Notes under the pieces: generated by a model | The model's input: the letters and a program-made list of their open reading frames with translations, nothing else | Told to the model about the DNA's origin: nothing | Databases searched by the model: none | Source: Streptomyces sp. Ru71 | GTDB lineage: Bacteria; Actinomycetota; Actinomycetes; Streptomycetales; Streptomycetaceae | DNA: 64,000 nt | Reading direction: 5' to 3' | Assembly: GCF_002920535.1 (NCBI RefSeq) | Contig: NZ_PQSS01000035.1 | Coordinates: forward strand, 1 to 64,000 | Shown: positions 8,545 to 16,651 of the stretch, one piece after another | How the letters are laid out: every line of letters begins with the position of its first letter | How positions within the stretch are numbered: position 1 is the stretch's first letter | Made by a program: the position numbers and the translations under genes

Positions 8545-8594
8545 GGTGGATCGACTCCTTGGGGTACGGGGGTGGGCGGGAGCGGTGGGGGTGG

Positions 8595-10613
8595 TCATCC
8601 GGCCGGTGCGCTCCCGTCGTGCCGGGTGGTGAGGTGCCGCGACCCGTCCGGGGGTGACAGGTGCAGGGCGCCCGTCCCGGTGACCGGCTCCGGCCGGGGA
8701 CCGGCCGCCGGGTCGAGACCGGGGCGGGCCGGGTGGAGACCGGCCGGCGGGTCGAAGCCGGGGTCGGCCGGGGTGTCGTGGCTCTGCTGGGCCTCGGCGA
8801 GGCCGATGCCGCGCTGGAAGGCGGCCATCAGTCCCGGGTCGGGTCCGGCGGCGTCGTCCTCGGGGCGGGGCAGGGGGCCGCCCCGCAGCTGCGGGACGAT
8901 GTGCTCCTGGGCGCGGCGCCGGGGCAGTTGGGGCTTGCCCATGGTGCCGCGGACGGCTCCGGTGCGCGGGACGGGCGGGGTGCCCGCGATGTCCTCGACG
9001 GCGGCCCGGTCCTCGGCACGGATGCCGGGGACGGCGGCGGCCGGGGTCGGCCGCTCCTCGCGGCGCCCGCGCACGGGCAGCGGCGGAACGCTCCCGTCGC
9101 GGTCGGACGCGCCGGCGCCGGGAGGGACCTCTCGGCCGGGTGTGCCGCCGCCGTCCGGGACAGCGGCGTGCGGCGCGGCCCCCGTCGCGGGCCGGGGCTC
9201 CCGCGCCGGTACGGCGTGCAGGTGGGCGCCGGTGCCGTACGACTGCTGCGGGGGGACGGCGGCGCGGGCGCCGGTGTCGTACAGCTCCTGCGGCGGCACT
9301 GCGGGCCGGGCGCCGGTGTCGTACGGCTCCTGCGGCGGGACGACGTGCCGTGCGCCGGTGCCGGAGTCGTGCCGGGCGGCCGCGCCGGGCGGGACGGCGT
9401 CGAAGCCGGTGCCGAGCACGGCCTGCGGGACGACGAGGACGGCCTGGACGCCGCCGTAGATGTTGGTCTGCAGCCGCACCCGGATGCCGTGTCTGCGGGC
9501 CAGCTGGGAGACGACGTAGAGCCCGATGCGGCCGTCGGCGAGCAGCCGGGCGACGTTGACCTGGTCGGGGTCGGCGAGCAGTTGGTTCATCCGGTCCTGC
9601 TCCTCGACGGGCATGCCGAGGCCGCGGTCCTCGACCTCGACGGCGAGGCCGGAGGTGACGAGGTTGGCGCGCAGCAGCACCTGGGTGTGTGGGGCGGAGA
9701 ACACCGTGGCGTTCTCGGCGAGTTCGGCGAGCAGGTGGATGACGTCGGCGACGGCGTGCCCGCGCACGGTGCCCTCGATCGGCGGGACCAGTTTGACCCG
9801 GGAGTACTGCTCGACCTCGGCGATGGCCGAGCGCAGCACCTCGGTCATGGAGACGGGGTGGCTCCACTGCCGGCGGGAGACGGCGCCGCCGAGCACGGCG
9901 AGGTTCTCGGCGTGGCGGCGGACCCGGGTGGCGAGATGGTCGACGTGGAAGAGGCTCTTGAGCAGGTCCGGGTCCTCGATCTCGTTCTCCAGCTCGTCGA
10001 GGATGGAGATCTCCCGGTGCACCAGGGACTGCAGCCGCCGGGCGAGGTTCTCGAAGACCTCCAGTTTCTGCTCGCTGCCGGTCTGGCTGGACAGCTGCGC
10101 GGCCTGCACGACGGCGGCCACGGCGGCGTCGTGGGCGCGGGCCAGGTCGGCGGCGAGCAGTTCGAGGTCGTCGGCGTCGGCGGCGGGGGCGGGGCGCGGG
10201 GCGCGGGCGGGCGGGGCCTCGCCGCGGCGCAGTGCCTCGACCAGGGCCCGCAGGTCGGCCTCGCCACGCGCGGTGCCGCGGCGCAGCGCGGCGACCCGGT
10301 CGCCGACGGCCCGTGCGGTGCGGTCGGCCGCCACGGCGGCGATGACGATGCCGGCGAGGGCGACCGCGGCCGCGCCGGCCAGGACGGCCCACTGGGCGGG
10401 GCCGGGCCGCTGGCCCGAGGTGCGGACGGTGAACAGCACGGCCGCGCAGGCGCTCAGGGCGACGGCGGTCGGCGGCAGGACGGCGAGGCGCAGCAGCTGG
10501 GGTCGTATGTGGGCCTCGGGGAGGGAGGGTTGGGTGCGGACTGCCGGCCGCCCGTGCCGCCCGCCGCCCTCACGGCGGTCTGCGCGTGCGGCCGGTGCGC
10601 GGAGGTGAGACAT
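8595..10613 (-). CDS. cvnA: conservon sensor-kinase-like protein
   Basis: A 672-aa membrane protein. Two N-terminal membrane segments (residues ~40-100) flank a very short extracellular loop. A coiled coil and DHp-like helices follow, then a HATPase_c domain with ELAENATVFSAP (N box) and VEDRGLGMP (G1 box). The last ~250 residues are a Pro/Gly-rich disordered tail with imperfect YDTGARPAVPPQ-type repeats. CvnA proteins resemble histidine kinases, but no response regulator is linked here. It starts the cvnA-B-C-D transcript. Confidence 0.93.
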   Translation of the reverse strand: MSHLRAPAARADRREGGGRHGRPAVRTQPSLPEAHIRPQLLRLAVLPPTAVALSACAAVLFTVRTSGQRPGPAQWAVLAGAAAVALAGIVIAAVAADRTARAVGDRVAALRRGTARGEADLRALVEALRRGEAPPARAPRPAPAADADDLELLAADLARAHDAAVAAVVQAAQLSSQTGSEQKLEVFENLARRLQSLVHREISILDELENEIEDPDLLKSLFHVDHLATRVRRHAENLAVLGGAVSRRQWSHPVSMTEVLRSAIAEVEQYSRVKLVPPIEGTVRGHAVADVIHLLAELAENATVFSAPHTQVLLRANLVTSGLAVEVEDRGLGMPVEEQDRMNQLLADPDQVNVARLLADGRIGLYVVSQLARRHGIRVRLQTNIYGGVQAVLVVPQAVLGTGFDAVPPGAAARHDSGTGARHVVPPQEPYDTGARPAVPPQELYDTGARAAVPPQQSYGTGAHLHAVPAREPRPATGAAPHAAVPDGGGTPGREVPPGAGASDRDGSVPPLPVRGRREERPTPAAAVPGIRAEDRAAVEDIAGTPPVPRTGAVRGTMGKPQLPRRRAQEHIVPQLRGGPLPRPEDDAAGPDPGLMAAFQRGIGLAEAQQSHDTPADPGFDPPAGLHPARPGLDPAAGPRPEPVTGTGALHLSPPDGSRHLTTRHDGSAPAG

Positions 10614-10951
10614 CGGTGTCCTCGTACTGGGGTCCTGGTCCGTCGGGCCCGTGTCGCCCGACGGACACTCACAGTAGTCGGCACCGCATCATGTGCGGTG
10701 GGCAGTTGACAAAGTCCCACGCACAGCGTCCCGCTCTGGTATGACGCCTCGTACTACAGACCGATAAGCCCGCCGCGCAGACTGATCGAGAGCATCAACT
10801 TTCGACCAGAGCTGGTCAGTTGTGGTCGCGACGAAAGACGGAGGACCGGGCGGCGCTCCCACCGCCCGGCCCCTCTTCCCTTTCGAACGGCGACCCGTCG
10901 AGACCGCTTCGGATCCCTCCGCGCACCGCAGATCATTCCCCCGAACATCAC
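10614..10951. other. cvn upstream region
   Basis: This 338-bp non-coding stretch is AT-richer near 10740-10830 than its surroundings and must hold the cvn promoter. I see no gene, RNA structure or clear operator in it. Confidence 0.5.
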
Positions 10952-11212
10952 TCAAAGTGACGACCGAGGGCCCTTCCCCGTAGTGAGCACGGTGTGGACC
11001 AGCCGGGCGCCGGCGCGTGCCGTGCGGTCGTCCGCGTCGAGTCCCGGGTTCAGCTCGGCGACGTCGCACAGCGCCGGCTTGCCGCTGGCGGCGACGCGGG
11101 GGCAGACCCGCTCCACGACGTCCATGCCGACTCCGTGGGCGGCCGGCACGGTGTCCGGCGCGGTGGCGGGCGAAACGTCTGGGATACCGGACACGGGTTC
11201 CGCCGAGACCAT
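10952..11212 (-). pseudogene. 3' remnant of a formimidoylglutamase (hutG-like) gene
   Basis: An 86-codon minus-strand frame encodes only the C-terminal end of an arginase/formimidoylglutamase-family enzyme. Its best-matching stretches are DVVERVCPRVAASGK and CDVAELNPGLDADDRTARAG followed by a LVHTVL helix, close to the HutG C-terminal consensus DVAEvNPrfDiDsRTArvaArLvh. The metal-binding His/Asp motifs and about 80% of the normal ~310-aa protein are absent, because hutH begins on the other strand immediately upstream. It is therefore a decayed fragment. HutG acts in histidine breakdown, so its location beside hutH indicates loss of part of a hut locus. Confidence 0.7.
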
Positions 11213-11247
11213 CGCGGCAAGGCACTGACATGGGAGTTCATGGAGTC

Positions 11248-12783
11248 ATGAACGTGGAAGTGAATGTCGGCCCCCTCTCCCCCGAAGACGTCGTCGCGGT
11301 CGCCCGCCACGACGCGACCGTCCTGCTCGCCCCCGACGCGCTCAAGGAGATCGCGCGCAGCCGTGAGGTCATCGAGGGCCTCGCGGACGACGTGGTCCCC
11401 CACTACGGCGTCTCCACCGGGTTCGGGGCCCTGGCCACCCGGCACATCCCGACCGCGCTGCGCGCCCAGCTCCAGCGCAGCCTGGTCCGCTCGCACGCGG
11501 CGGGCTCCGGGCCCGAGGTCGAGCGCGAGGTCGTCCGCGCGCTGATGCTGCTGCGTCTGTCGACGCTGGCGACCGGCCGCACCGGAGTGCGGGTCGAGGT
11601 GGCCGAGACCTACGCGGCACTGCTGAACGCCGGGATCACGCCGGTGGTGCACGAGTACGGCTCGCTCGGCTGCTCCGGCGACCTCGCGCCGCTCGCGCAC
11701 TGCGCGCTCGCCGTGATGGGTGAGGGCCGGGTGCGCGACGCGCGGGGCGAACTGCGGGAGACCGCCGACGCGCTCGCCGAGGCCGGGATCAGCCCGGTGG
11801 TGCTCAGCGAGAAGGAGGGCCTCGCCCTTATCAACGGCACCGACGGCATGCTCGGCATGCTCGTACTGGCCTGCCACGACCTGCGGGGCCTGGTGCGGGT
11901 CGCCGACATCACGGCCGCGATGAGCGTCGAGGGCCAGCTCGGTACGGACGCGGTGTTCGCCGCCGACCTCCAGGCGCTGCGACCGCACCCGGGGCAGGCC
12001 GACAGCGCCGCCAACCTGCGGGCGCTGCTCGCCGGTTCGGGCATCGTGGCCAGCCACCGGGGCCCGGAGTGCACCCGGGTGCAGGACGCCTACTCGCTGC
12101 GCTGCTCGCCCCAGGTGCACGGCACCGTGCGGGACACCCTCGCGCACGCCGAGCTCGTCGCCTCCCGTGAGCTCGCCAGCGCGGTCGACAACCCCGTCGT
12201 CACGCTCGACGGGCGTGTGGAGTCCAACGGCAACTTCCACGGGGCGCCGGTCGCCGCCGTGCTCGACTTCCTGGCCATCTCGGTGGCGGACCTCGCGTCG
12301 ATCTCCGAGCGGCGCACGGACCGGTTCCTGGACGTGGCCCGCAACCACGGGCTGAACGCGTTCCTCGCCGACGACCCCGGTGTCGACTCCGGGCACATGA
12401 TCGCCCAGTACACGCAGGCCGCGATCGTCTCGGAGCTGAAGCGGCTCGCCGCGCCGGCCTCGGTCGACTCGATCCCCTCCAGCGCCATGCAGGAGGACCA
12501 CGTCTCGATGGGCTGGTCGGCCGCCCGCAAGCTGCGCCGCGCGGTGGACGGCCTCACCCGGGTCCTCGCGGTCGAGCTGTACACGGCCGCCCGCGCCCTG
12601 GACCTGCGTGCCCCGCTCGACCCCGCGCCCGGCACCGCCGCGGTGCGCGACGGTCTGCGCGAGCTCGTGGCCGGCCCCGGCCCCGACCGCTGGCTGGCGC
12701 CCGAGATCGAGGCCACCGTCGGCTACGTGGCGTCCGGCACCGCCGTGTCCCGGGCACAGGCCGCGGTGGGCACTCTGGCCTGA
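11248..12783 (+). CDS. hutH: histidine ammonia-lyase
   Basis: A 511-aa MIO-dependent lyase that eliminates ammonia from L-histidine to give urocanate. The catalytic loop is YGVSTGFG (Tyr 53). The tripeptide that cyclises to the MIO group is Cys-Ser-Gly at ~142-144, within GSLGCSGDLAPL; Cys rather than Ala also occurs in other streptomycete HutH sequences as I recall them. SSAMQEDHVSMG near the C-terminus is also canonical. An ATG at 11230 would add six residues. A paralogous MIO lyase acting on another amino acid cannot be excluded. A strong hairpin follows the stop codon. Confidence 0.9.
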   Translation: MNVEVNVGPLSPEDVVAVARHDATVLLAPDALKEIARSREVIEGLADDVVPHYGVSTGFGALATRHIPTALRAQLQRSLVRSHAAGSGPEVEREVVRALMLLRLSTLATGRTGVRVEVAETYAALLNAGITPVVHEYGSLGCSGDLAPLAHCALAVMGEGRVRDARGELRETADALAEAGISPVVLSEKEGLALINGTDGMLGMLVLACHDLRGLVRVADITAAMSVEGQLGTDAVFAADLQALRPHPGQADSAANLRALLAGSGIVASHRGPECTRVQDAYSLRCSPQVHGTVRDTLAHAELVASRELASAVDNPVVTLDGRVESNGNFHGAPVAAVLDFLAISVADLASISERRTDRFLDVARNHGLNAFLADDPGVDSGHMIAQYTQAAIVSELKRLAAPASVDSIPSSAMQEDHVSMGWSAARKLRRAVDGLTRVLAVELYTAARALDLRAPLDPAPGTAAVRDGLRELVAGPGPDRWLAPEIEATVGYVASGTAVSRAQAAVGTLA

Positions 12784-12804
12784 CCCGCGCGGGGTCACCG
12801 CCCC

Positions 12805-12839
12805 CGGCCCCGGCCCACCGTCCTGGTGGGCCGGGGCCG
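12805..12839. terminator. bidirectional hairpin between hutH and methyltransferase
   Basis: A perfect 15-bp GC stem (CGGCCCCGGCCCACC and its complement) with a 5-base loop lies between the convergent hutH and methyltransferase genes. It probably terminates both transcripts. Confidence 0.8.
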
Positions 12840-12846
12840 CGCGCGT

Positions 12847-13692
12847 TCAGCCGGCCGGGCGCCGGGCTGTGATCAGGTAGTAGTCGAGCAGGCCGTCTCG
12901 GTAGGCGCCGAGGAAGTTGCGCGGCCAGGTCACGGGCAGTTCGACATGGGCGAGGAAGTGGTCGTAGCCGGGCCAGACGTGCTCGCCGATCGACTCGGCG
13001 CGGACATCGGTGAGGCCCGCGCCGCGCAGGGCGTCCAGGAGCGCGGGCAGCGGGTGCGGCCGGTCCAGGCCGGTCGCGAAACTGTCCAGGCGCTCGGCCA
13101 GTGCCGTGACCTTGGCGCCGGTGTCGTCGGGGAGGAAGAAGCTGGTGACGGCCAGCCGCCCGCCCGGCCCGAGCACGCGCGCGGACTCCCGGGCGAACGC
13201 GGTCAGATCAAGGAAGTGCTGGGCGGCCTCGACCGAGTACAGGCGGTCGAACTCACCGCCGGCGAACGGCATCCGCTCGGCCGCGCCGCGCACGAACCGC
13301 AGCCGCTCCGGCTCCCGCGCGAGCAGGTCCGCGTGCACCTCGCGGGCGCGCTCCAGCTGGTCAGGGTGGACGTCCACGCCGGTCACCGCGGCGAAGGAGA
13401 ACTCGGCGAGGGCCAGCGCCGCACCGAGCCCGATCCCGCAGCCGACCTCGACCGCGCGAGCGCGCTCCGCCCCGGGCCCGAGCGCCCGCAGCACGCGCCG
13501 GTACAGATTGCGCTCGCTGCGGATCCGGTCCTCGGTGGTCGGGGCGCGGTCCAGCGAAATGCCCTGCCAGTCCCCGAAGTTGATGAAACCACCCGCGAAC
13601 GCGGGCACGGAGCTCAGGTCCACGGGGCCGTAGATGCTCCGCACCTGCGGTGCGATCTCCTCGCCGGCTGTTCCCGTCTCGTGGTCGGCCAT
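12847..13692 (-). CDS. class I SAM-dependent methyltransferase
   Basis: A 281-aa methyltransferase with a Rossmann SAM-binding fold. Motif I is VEVGCGIGLGAALAL (~residue 81-95), motif II TGVDVHPDQLERA, and the AERMPFAGGEFDRLYSVEAAQHF stretch (first half) fits motifs post-I/IV. It resembles ubiquinone/sterol-type (Methyltransf_11) enzymes acting on small molecules. The N-terminal region FINFGDWQG is typical of small-molecule methyltransferases such as those in polyketide pathways. It is convergent with hutH and divergent from the IclR gene. The substrate is unknown. Confidence 0.88.
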   Translation of the reverse strand: MADHETGTAGEEIAPQVRSIYGPVDLSSVPAFAGGFINFGDWQGISLDRAPTTEDRIRSERNLYRRVLRALGPGAERARAVEVGCGIGLGAALALAEFSFAAVTGVDVHPDQLERAREVHADLLAREPERLRFVRGAAERMPFAGGEFDRLYSVEAAQHFLDLTAFARESARVLGPGGRLAVTSFFLPDDTGAKVTALAERLDSFATGLDRPHPLPALLDALRGAGLTDVRAESIGEHVWPGYDHFLAHVELPVTWPRNFLGAYRDGLLDYYLITARRPAG

Positions 13693-13843
13693 GCACGCAT
13701 GGTAGCGACGGCGCGGAGGGCCCCGGCGGCCCGACGCCGGGCGCCGGGCTCTCCAGGTAGCGGAGCAGCACGCTCAGCTCGCTCCATGGCAGCCATCAAG
13801 CCGCAGGTCACAGCCTTGGCACCACGGCCGGTGCGGGCATGTG

Positions 13844-13859
13844 GTCTCGTATCCAAGAC
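13844..13859. promoter_or_regulatory. imperfect palindrome upstream of IclR regulator
   Basis: GTCTCGTATCCAAGAC has six of eight base pairs symmetrical. It lies 51-66 bp before the IclR start, a position suited to an autoregulatory operator. It resembles the ATCTTGTATACAAGAT type bound by some regulators; the binding protein is inferred. Confidence 0.4.
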
Positions 13860-13909
13860 ATGGCGGAGCGGCGCCGTCCGGACGGCTCGGGCGGACGTAC
13901 GCTCGCGCC

Positions 13910-14674
13910 ATGTCCGTCGTACCAGCCGCCGCACAGGTTCTCGCCATCCTCCGCTATCTCGCCGGGCAGGCCGGTCCGGTGCCCGCCGCGGCGATCAGCC
14001 GGGACGTCGGGGTGCCGCGGTCGACCACGTACCACCTGCTCGACACGCTGGCCCGCGAGGGGTTCGTCGTGCATCTGCCGGAGGAGCGGCGCTACGGGCT
14101 CGGGGTCAGCGCCTTCGAACTGGGCTCCGGGTACAGCCGCCAGGCGCCGTTCGAGCGTCTGGCGAGGGTGCCGCTCGCCCGGCTCGTGGACCGCACCGGC
14201 CACAACGCGCATCTGGCGGTGCTGCACGGCCGTGAGGTGATCTATGTGATCGAGGAGCGTGCTCCCGGCCGTCCGCCGCTGGTCACCGAGGTCGGGGTAC
14301 GGCTGCCCGCCCACCTCACGGCCAGCGGCCGCGCCGTACTGGCCCGGCTGCCGCAGGCCCAGGTCCGCGCCCTGTTCCCGGACCCCTCGACGTTCGTGCG
14401 CCGCAACGACCTCGGACCGACCTCGCTGTCGGCGCTGCGCCACCTGCTGACGGAGGTGCGCCGGCGCGGCTACGCCACCGAGGAGGACGAGATCACCACC
14501 GGCTTCTCCTCCGTGGCCGCCGCCGTCCTGGACCACAGCGCCCACCCGATCGCCGGGGTGGCGGTCACGTTCCCCGGCGGGGAGGTCGACGAGGCACAGC
14601 GGCAGCGGATCGCGGACGAGGTGGGCCGGGTCGCCCGCGAACTGACCCGCCGGGTGGGCGGGGTGACCGAGTGA
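13910..14674 (+). CDS. IclR family transcriptional regulator
   Basis: A 254-aa regulator. An N-terminal winged helix-turn-helix (VLAILRYLAGQAGPV, then ISRDVGVPRSTTYHLLDTL, first 60 residues) is followed by the IclR effector domain with GREVIYVIEERAPG and LPAHLTASGRAVLA. It converges on the hydroxyproline operon with a 27-bp gap at the epimerase stop. IclR regulators often control such catabolic genes, so it may regulate hydroxyproline use alongside the XRE/cupin protein; this is inference from position. The ATG at 13910 gives the canonical N-terminus. Confidence 0.92.
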   Translation: MSVVPAAAQVLAILRYLAGQAGPVPAAAISRDVGVPRSTTYHLLDTLAREGFVVHLPEERRYGLGVSAFELGSGYSRQAPFERLARVPLARLVDRTGHNAHLAVLHGREVIYVIEERAPGRPPLVTEVGVRLPAHLTASGRAVLARLPQAQVRALFPDPSTFVRRNDLGPTSLSALRHLLTEVRRRGYATEEDEITTGFSSVAAAVLDHSAHPIAGVAVTFPGGEVDEAQRQRIADEVGRVARELTRRVGGVTE

Positions 14675-14701
14675 GGGGGCACCAGCCGGGCCCGCGGTGC
14701 G

Positions 14702-15703
14702 CTACAGGACGAAACCGTGCGGGAAGGGGTCGTCGGGGTCGAGCAGGTAGTTCGCGGTGCCGGTGATCCAGGCCCGGCCGGTGAACTCGGGGACGACCGC
14801 GGGCCTGCCGCCGACCTCGGCCGTGCCGACCAGCCGCCCGGTGAACCGGGTGCCGATGAACGACTCGTTGACGAACTCGGTGTGCAGCGGCAGCTCGCCG
14901 CGCGCGTGCAGCTGCGCCATCCGCGCGGACGTTCCCGTACCGCACGGGGAGCGGTCGAACCAGCCCGGATGGATGGCCATGGCGTTGCGGGAGTGCCGGG
15001 CGGTGGAGTCCGGGGCCAGGAACTGCACATGCTTGCAACCGGAGATGAGCGGGTCGGCCGGGTGCACCGGCCGCCTCTGTTCGTTCACCGCCCGCATGAC
15101 GGCGAGTCCGGCGGCCAGGATCTCGTCCTTGTGCGCCCGGTCGAACGGCAGGCCGAGCCGGACGAGTTCGACGACGGCGTAGAAGTTGCCGCCGTACGCC
15201 ATGTCGTAGCGGATGTCGCCGAGGCCGGGCACCTTCACCGTCGCGTCCAGTTCGAGCGCGAAGGCGTCCACGTTGCGCAGGGTGACGCTGTGCGCCCTGC
15301 CGTCGCGGACCTCCACGCGTGCTTCGACCAGTCCGGCGGGCGTGTCGAGCCGTACGACCGTCTCCGGCTCGGTGACCGTGACCATCCCGGTCTCCACCAG
15401 GACGGTGGCCACCCCGATCGTGCCGTGCCCGCACATCGGCAGGAAGCCGCTGACCTCGATGTAGAGCACGCCCCAGTCGGCGTCGGGCCGGGTCGGTGGC
15501 TGCAGGACGGCTCCGCTCATCGCGGAGTGGCCGCGCGGCTCGTCGACGAGGAAGCGGCGCAGCTCGTCCAGGTGCCGCATGGCGTGGCGCCGGCGTTCGG
15601 CCATGGTGTCACCCGGGACGGCGGGCACACCGCCGGTGACCACGCGGGTGGGCATGCCCTCCGTGTGCGAGTCGACGGCGCTGATCGTGCGGACCGAGCG
15701 CAT
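14702..15703 (-). CDS. 4-hydroxyproline 2-epimerase (proline racemase family)
   Basis: A 333-aa cofactor-independent epimerase converting trans-4-hydroxy-L-proline to cis-4-hydroxy-D-proline. Both catalytic cysteines are present, in MCGHGTIG (Cys 91) and SPCGTGTSA (Cys 254). A Cys/Cys pair marks proline racemase or hydroxyproline epimerase rather than the Cys/Thr dehydratase branch. Its operon with a DHDPS-family enzyme and a three-part dehydrogenase supports the hydroxyproline function. The start overlaps the upstream stop (TGATG). It is the last gene of the five-gene operon. Confidence 0.93.
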   Translation of the reverse strand: MRSVRTISAVDSHTEGMPTRVVTGGVPAVPGDTMAERRRHAMRHLDELRRFLVDEPRGHSAMSGAVLQPPTRPDADWGVLYIEVSGFLPMCGHGTIGVATVLVETGMVTVTEPETVVRLDTPAGLVEARVEVRDGRAHSVTLRNVDAFALELDATVKVPGLGDIRYDMAYGGNFYAVVELVRLGLPFDRAHKDEILAAGLAVMRAVNEQRRPVHPADPLISGCKHVQFLAPDSTARHSRNAMAIHPGWFDRSPCGTGTSARMAQLHARGELPLHTEFVNESFIGTRFTGRLVGTAEVGGRPAVVPEFTGRAWITGTANYLLDPDDPFPHGFVL

Positions 15704-16635
15704 CAGCCGGCCCGCCCGGTCAGCGAGGCGATCGCGCGGGCCATGTCGGCCTCGACCTGCTCGCGCAGACGCGGCACGAGCGGGCCGCGCGGCGGGCGGC
15801 AGGGGCCGCCGTACCGGCCGACCTGCTCCATGCCGAGCTTGATCGCCTGGACGAACTCGGTGCGCGAGTCCCAGCGGAAGGCCGCGGCCAGGGGCTCGTA
15901 CAGCGCCCGGGCCTCTTCGAGCTTGCCGGCGAGGGCCAGGTCGTACAGGCGGGCCGACTCCGCGGGGAAGACGTTGGGGAAGCCGGCGAACCAGCCGGTC
16001 GCGCCCATCAGGAGGCTCTCCAGCGCCACGTCGTCGGCGCCGCTGATCACGTCGAGGCCCGGGGCCCGCTCCCTGATCTCCAGCACCCGGCGGACGTCTC
16101 CGGAGAACTCCTTGACCGCCACGACATTGTCGATCCGGGCGATCTCGGCGAGGAGGTCCGGGGTCAGGTCGACCTTGGTGTCGATGGGGTTGTTGTAGAC
16201 CATCACCGGCAGGCCGACGGACGCCACGGCCTCGAAGTGCGCCAGGATCTCACCGCGGTTGGCGCGGTACATGGTCGGCGGCAGGCACAGCACGCCGTCG
16301 GCGCCGTCCTCGGCCGCCAGCTCGGCCCAGTGCCGGGCCTGGTGAGAGCCGACTCCGTGCACGCCGACGACCACGACACCGCGGTCGCCGACGGCCTCGA
16401 CGGCGGTCCGGGCCACCCTGCGGCGCTCGTCGTCGGTCAGGGACGAGTACTCACCCAGCGAGCCGTTGGGTCCGACGCCGTGACATCCGCTGTCGACCAG
16501 CCAACGGCAGTGCTCGGCGTACCGGTCGTAGTCCACACCCAGACCGGCCGGGGCGGACGCGCTCTCGTAGTACGGCAGGGCGGTGGCGACGACCAGGCCA
16601 CCGAGGGAGGGTTCCTGCTTCCGGGGATCGCTCAT
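15703..16635 (-). CDS. DHDPS-family deaminase (probable 1-pyrroline-4-hydroxy-2-carboxylate deaminase)
   Basis: A 310-aa class I aldolase of the dihydrodipicolinate synthase/N-acetylneuraminate lyase family. The Schiff-base lysine is Lys 175 in VAVKEFSGD, the catalytic tyrosine is Tyr 147 in VMVYNNP, and the substrate loop is GVGPNGSLGEY. In D-hydroxyproline pathways, this family deaminates 1-pyrroline-4-hydroxy-2-carboxylate to 2-oxoglutarate semialdehyde. Operon context gives the specific assignment; sequence alone would allow other aldolase reactions. It lies 16 bp after the FAD subunit gene and overlaps the epimerase start. Confidence 0.88.
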   Translation of the reverse strand: MSDPRKQEPSLGGLVVATALPYYESASAPAGLGVDYDRYAEHCRWLVDSGCHGVGPNGSLGEYSSLTDDERRRVARTAVEAVGDRGVVVVGVHGVGSHQARHWAELAAEDGADGVLCLPPTMYRANRGEILAHFEAVASVGLPVMVYNNPIDTKVDLTPDLLAEIARIDNVVAVKEFSGDVRRVLEIRERAPGLDVISGADDVALESLLMGATGWFAGFPNVFPAESARLYDLALAGKLEEARALYEPLAAAFRWDSRTEFVQAIKLGMEQVGRYGGPCRPPRGPLVPRLREQVEADMARAIASLTGRAG

Positions 16636-16651
16636 GGGAGGTACTCCGATT

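Noticed and set aside
8110..10392. A 760-codon frame including cvnB
   Set aside because: All but the last 144 codons overlap cvnA out of frame and read as Arg/Pro/Ala-rich noise.
11050..12798. A 582-codon frame antisense to hutH
   Set aside because: It has no family resemblance; the plus strand carries all histidine ammonia-lyase motifs.
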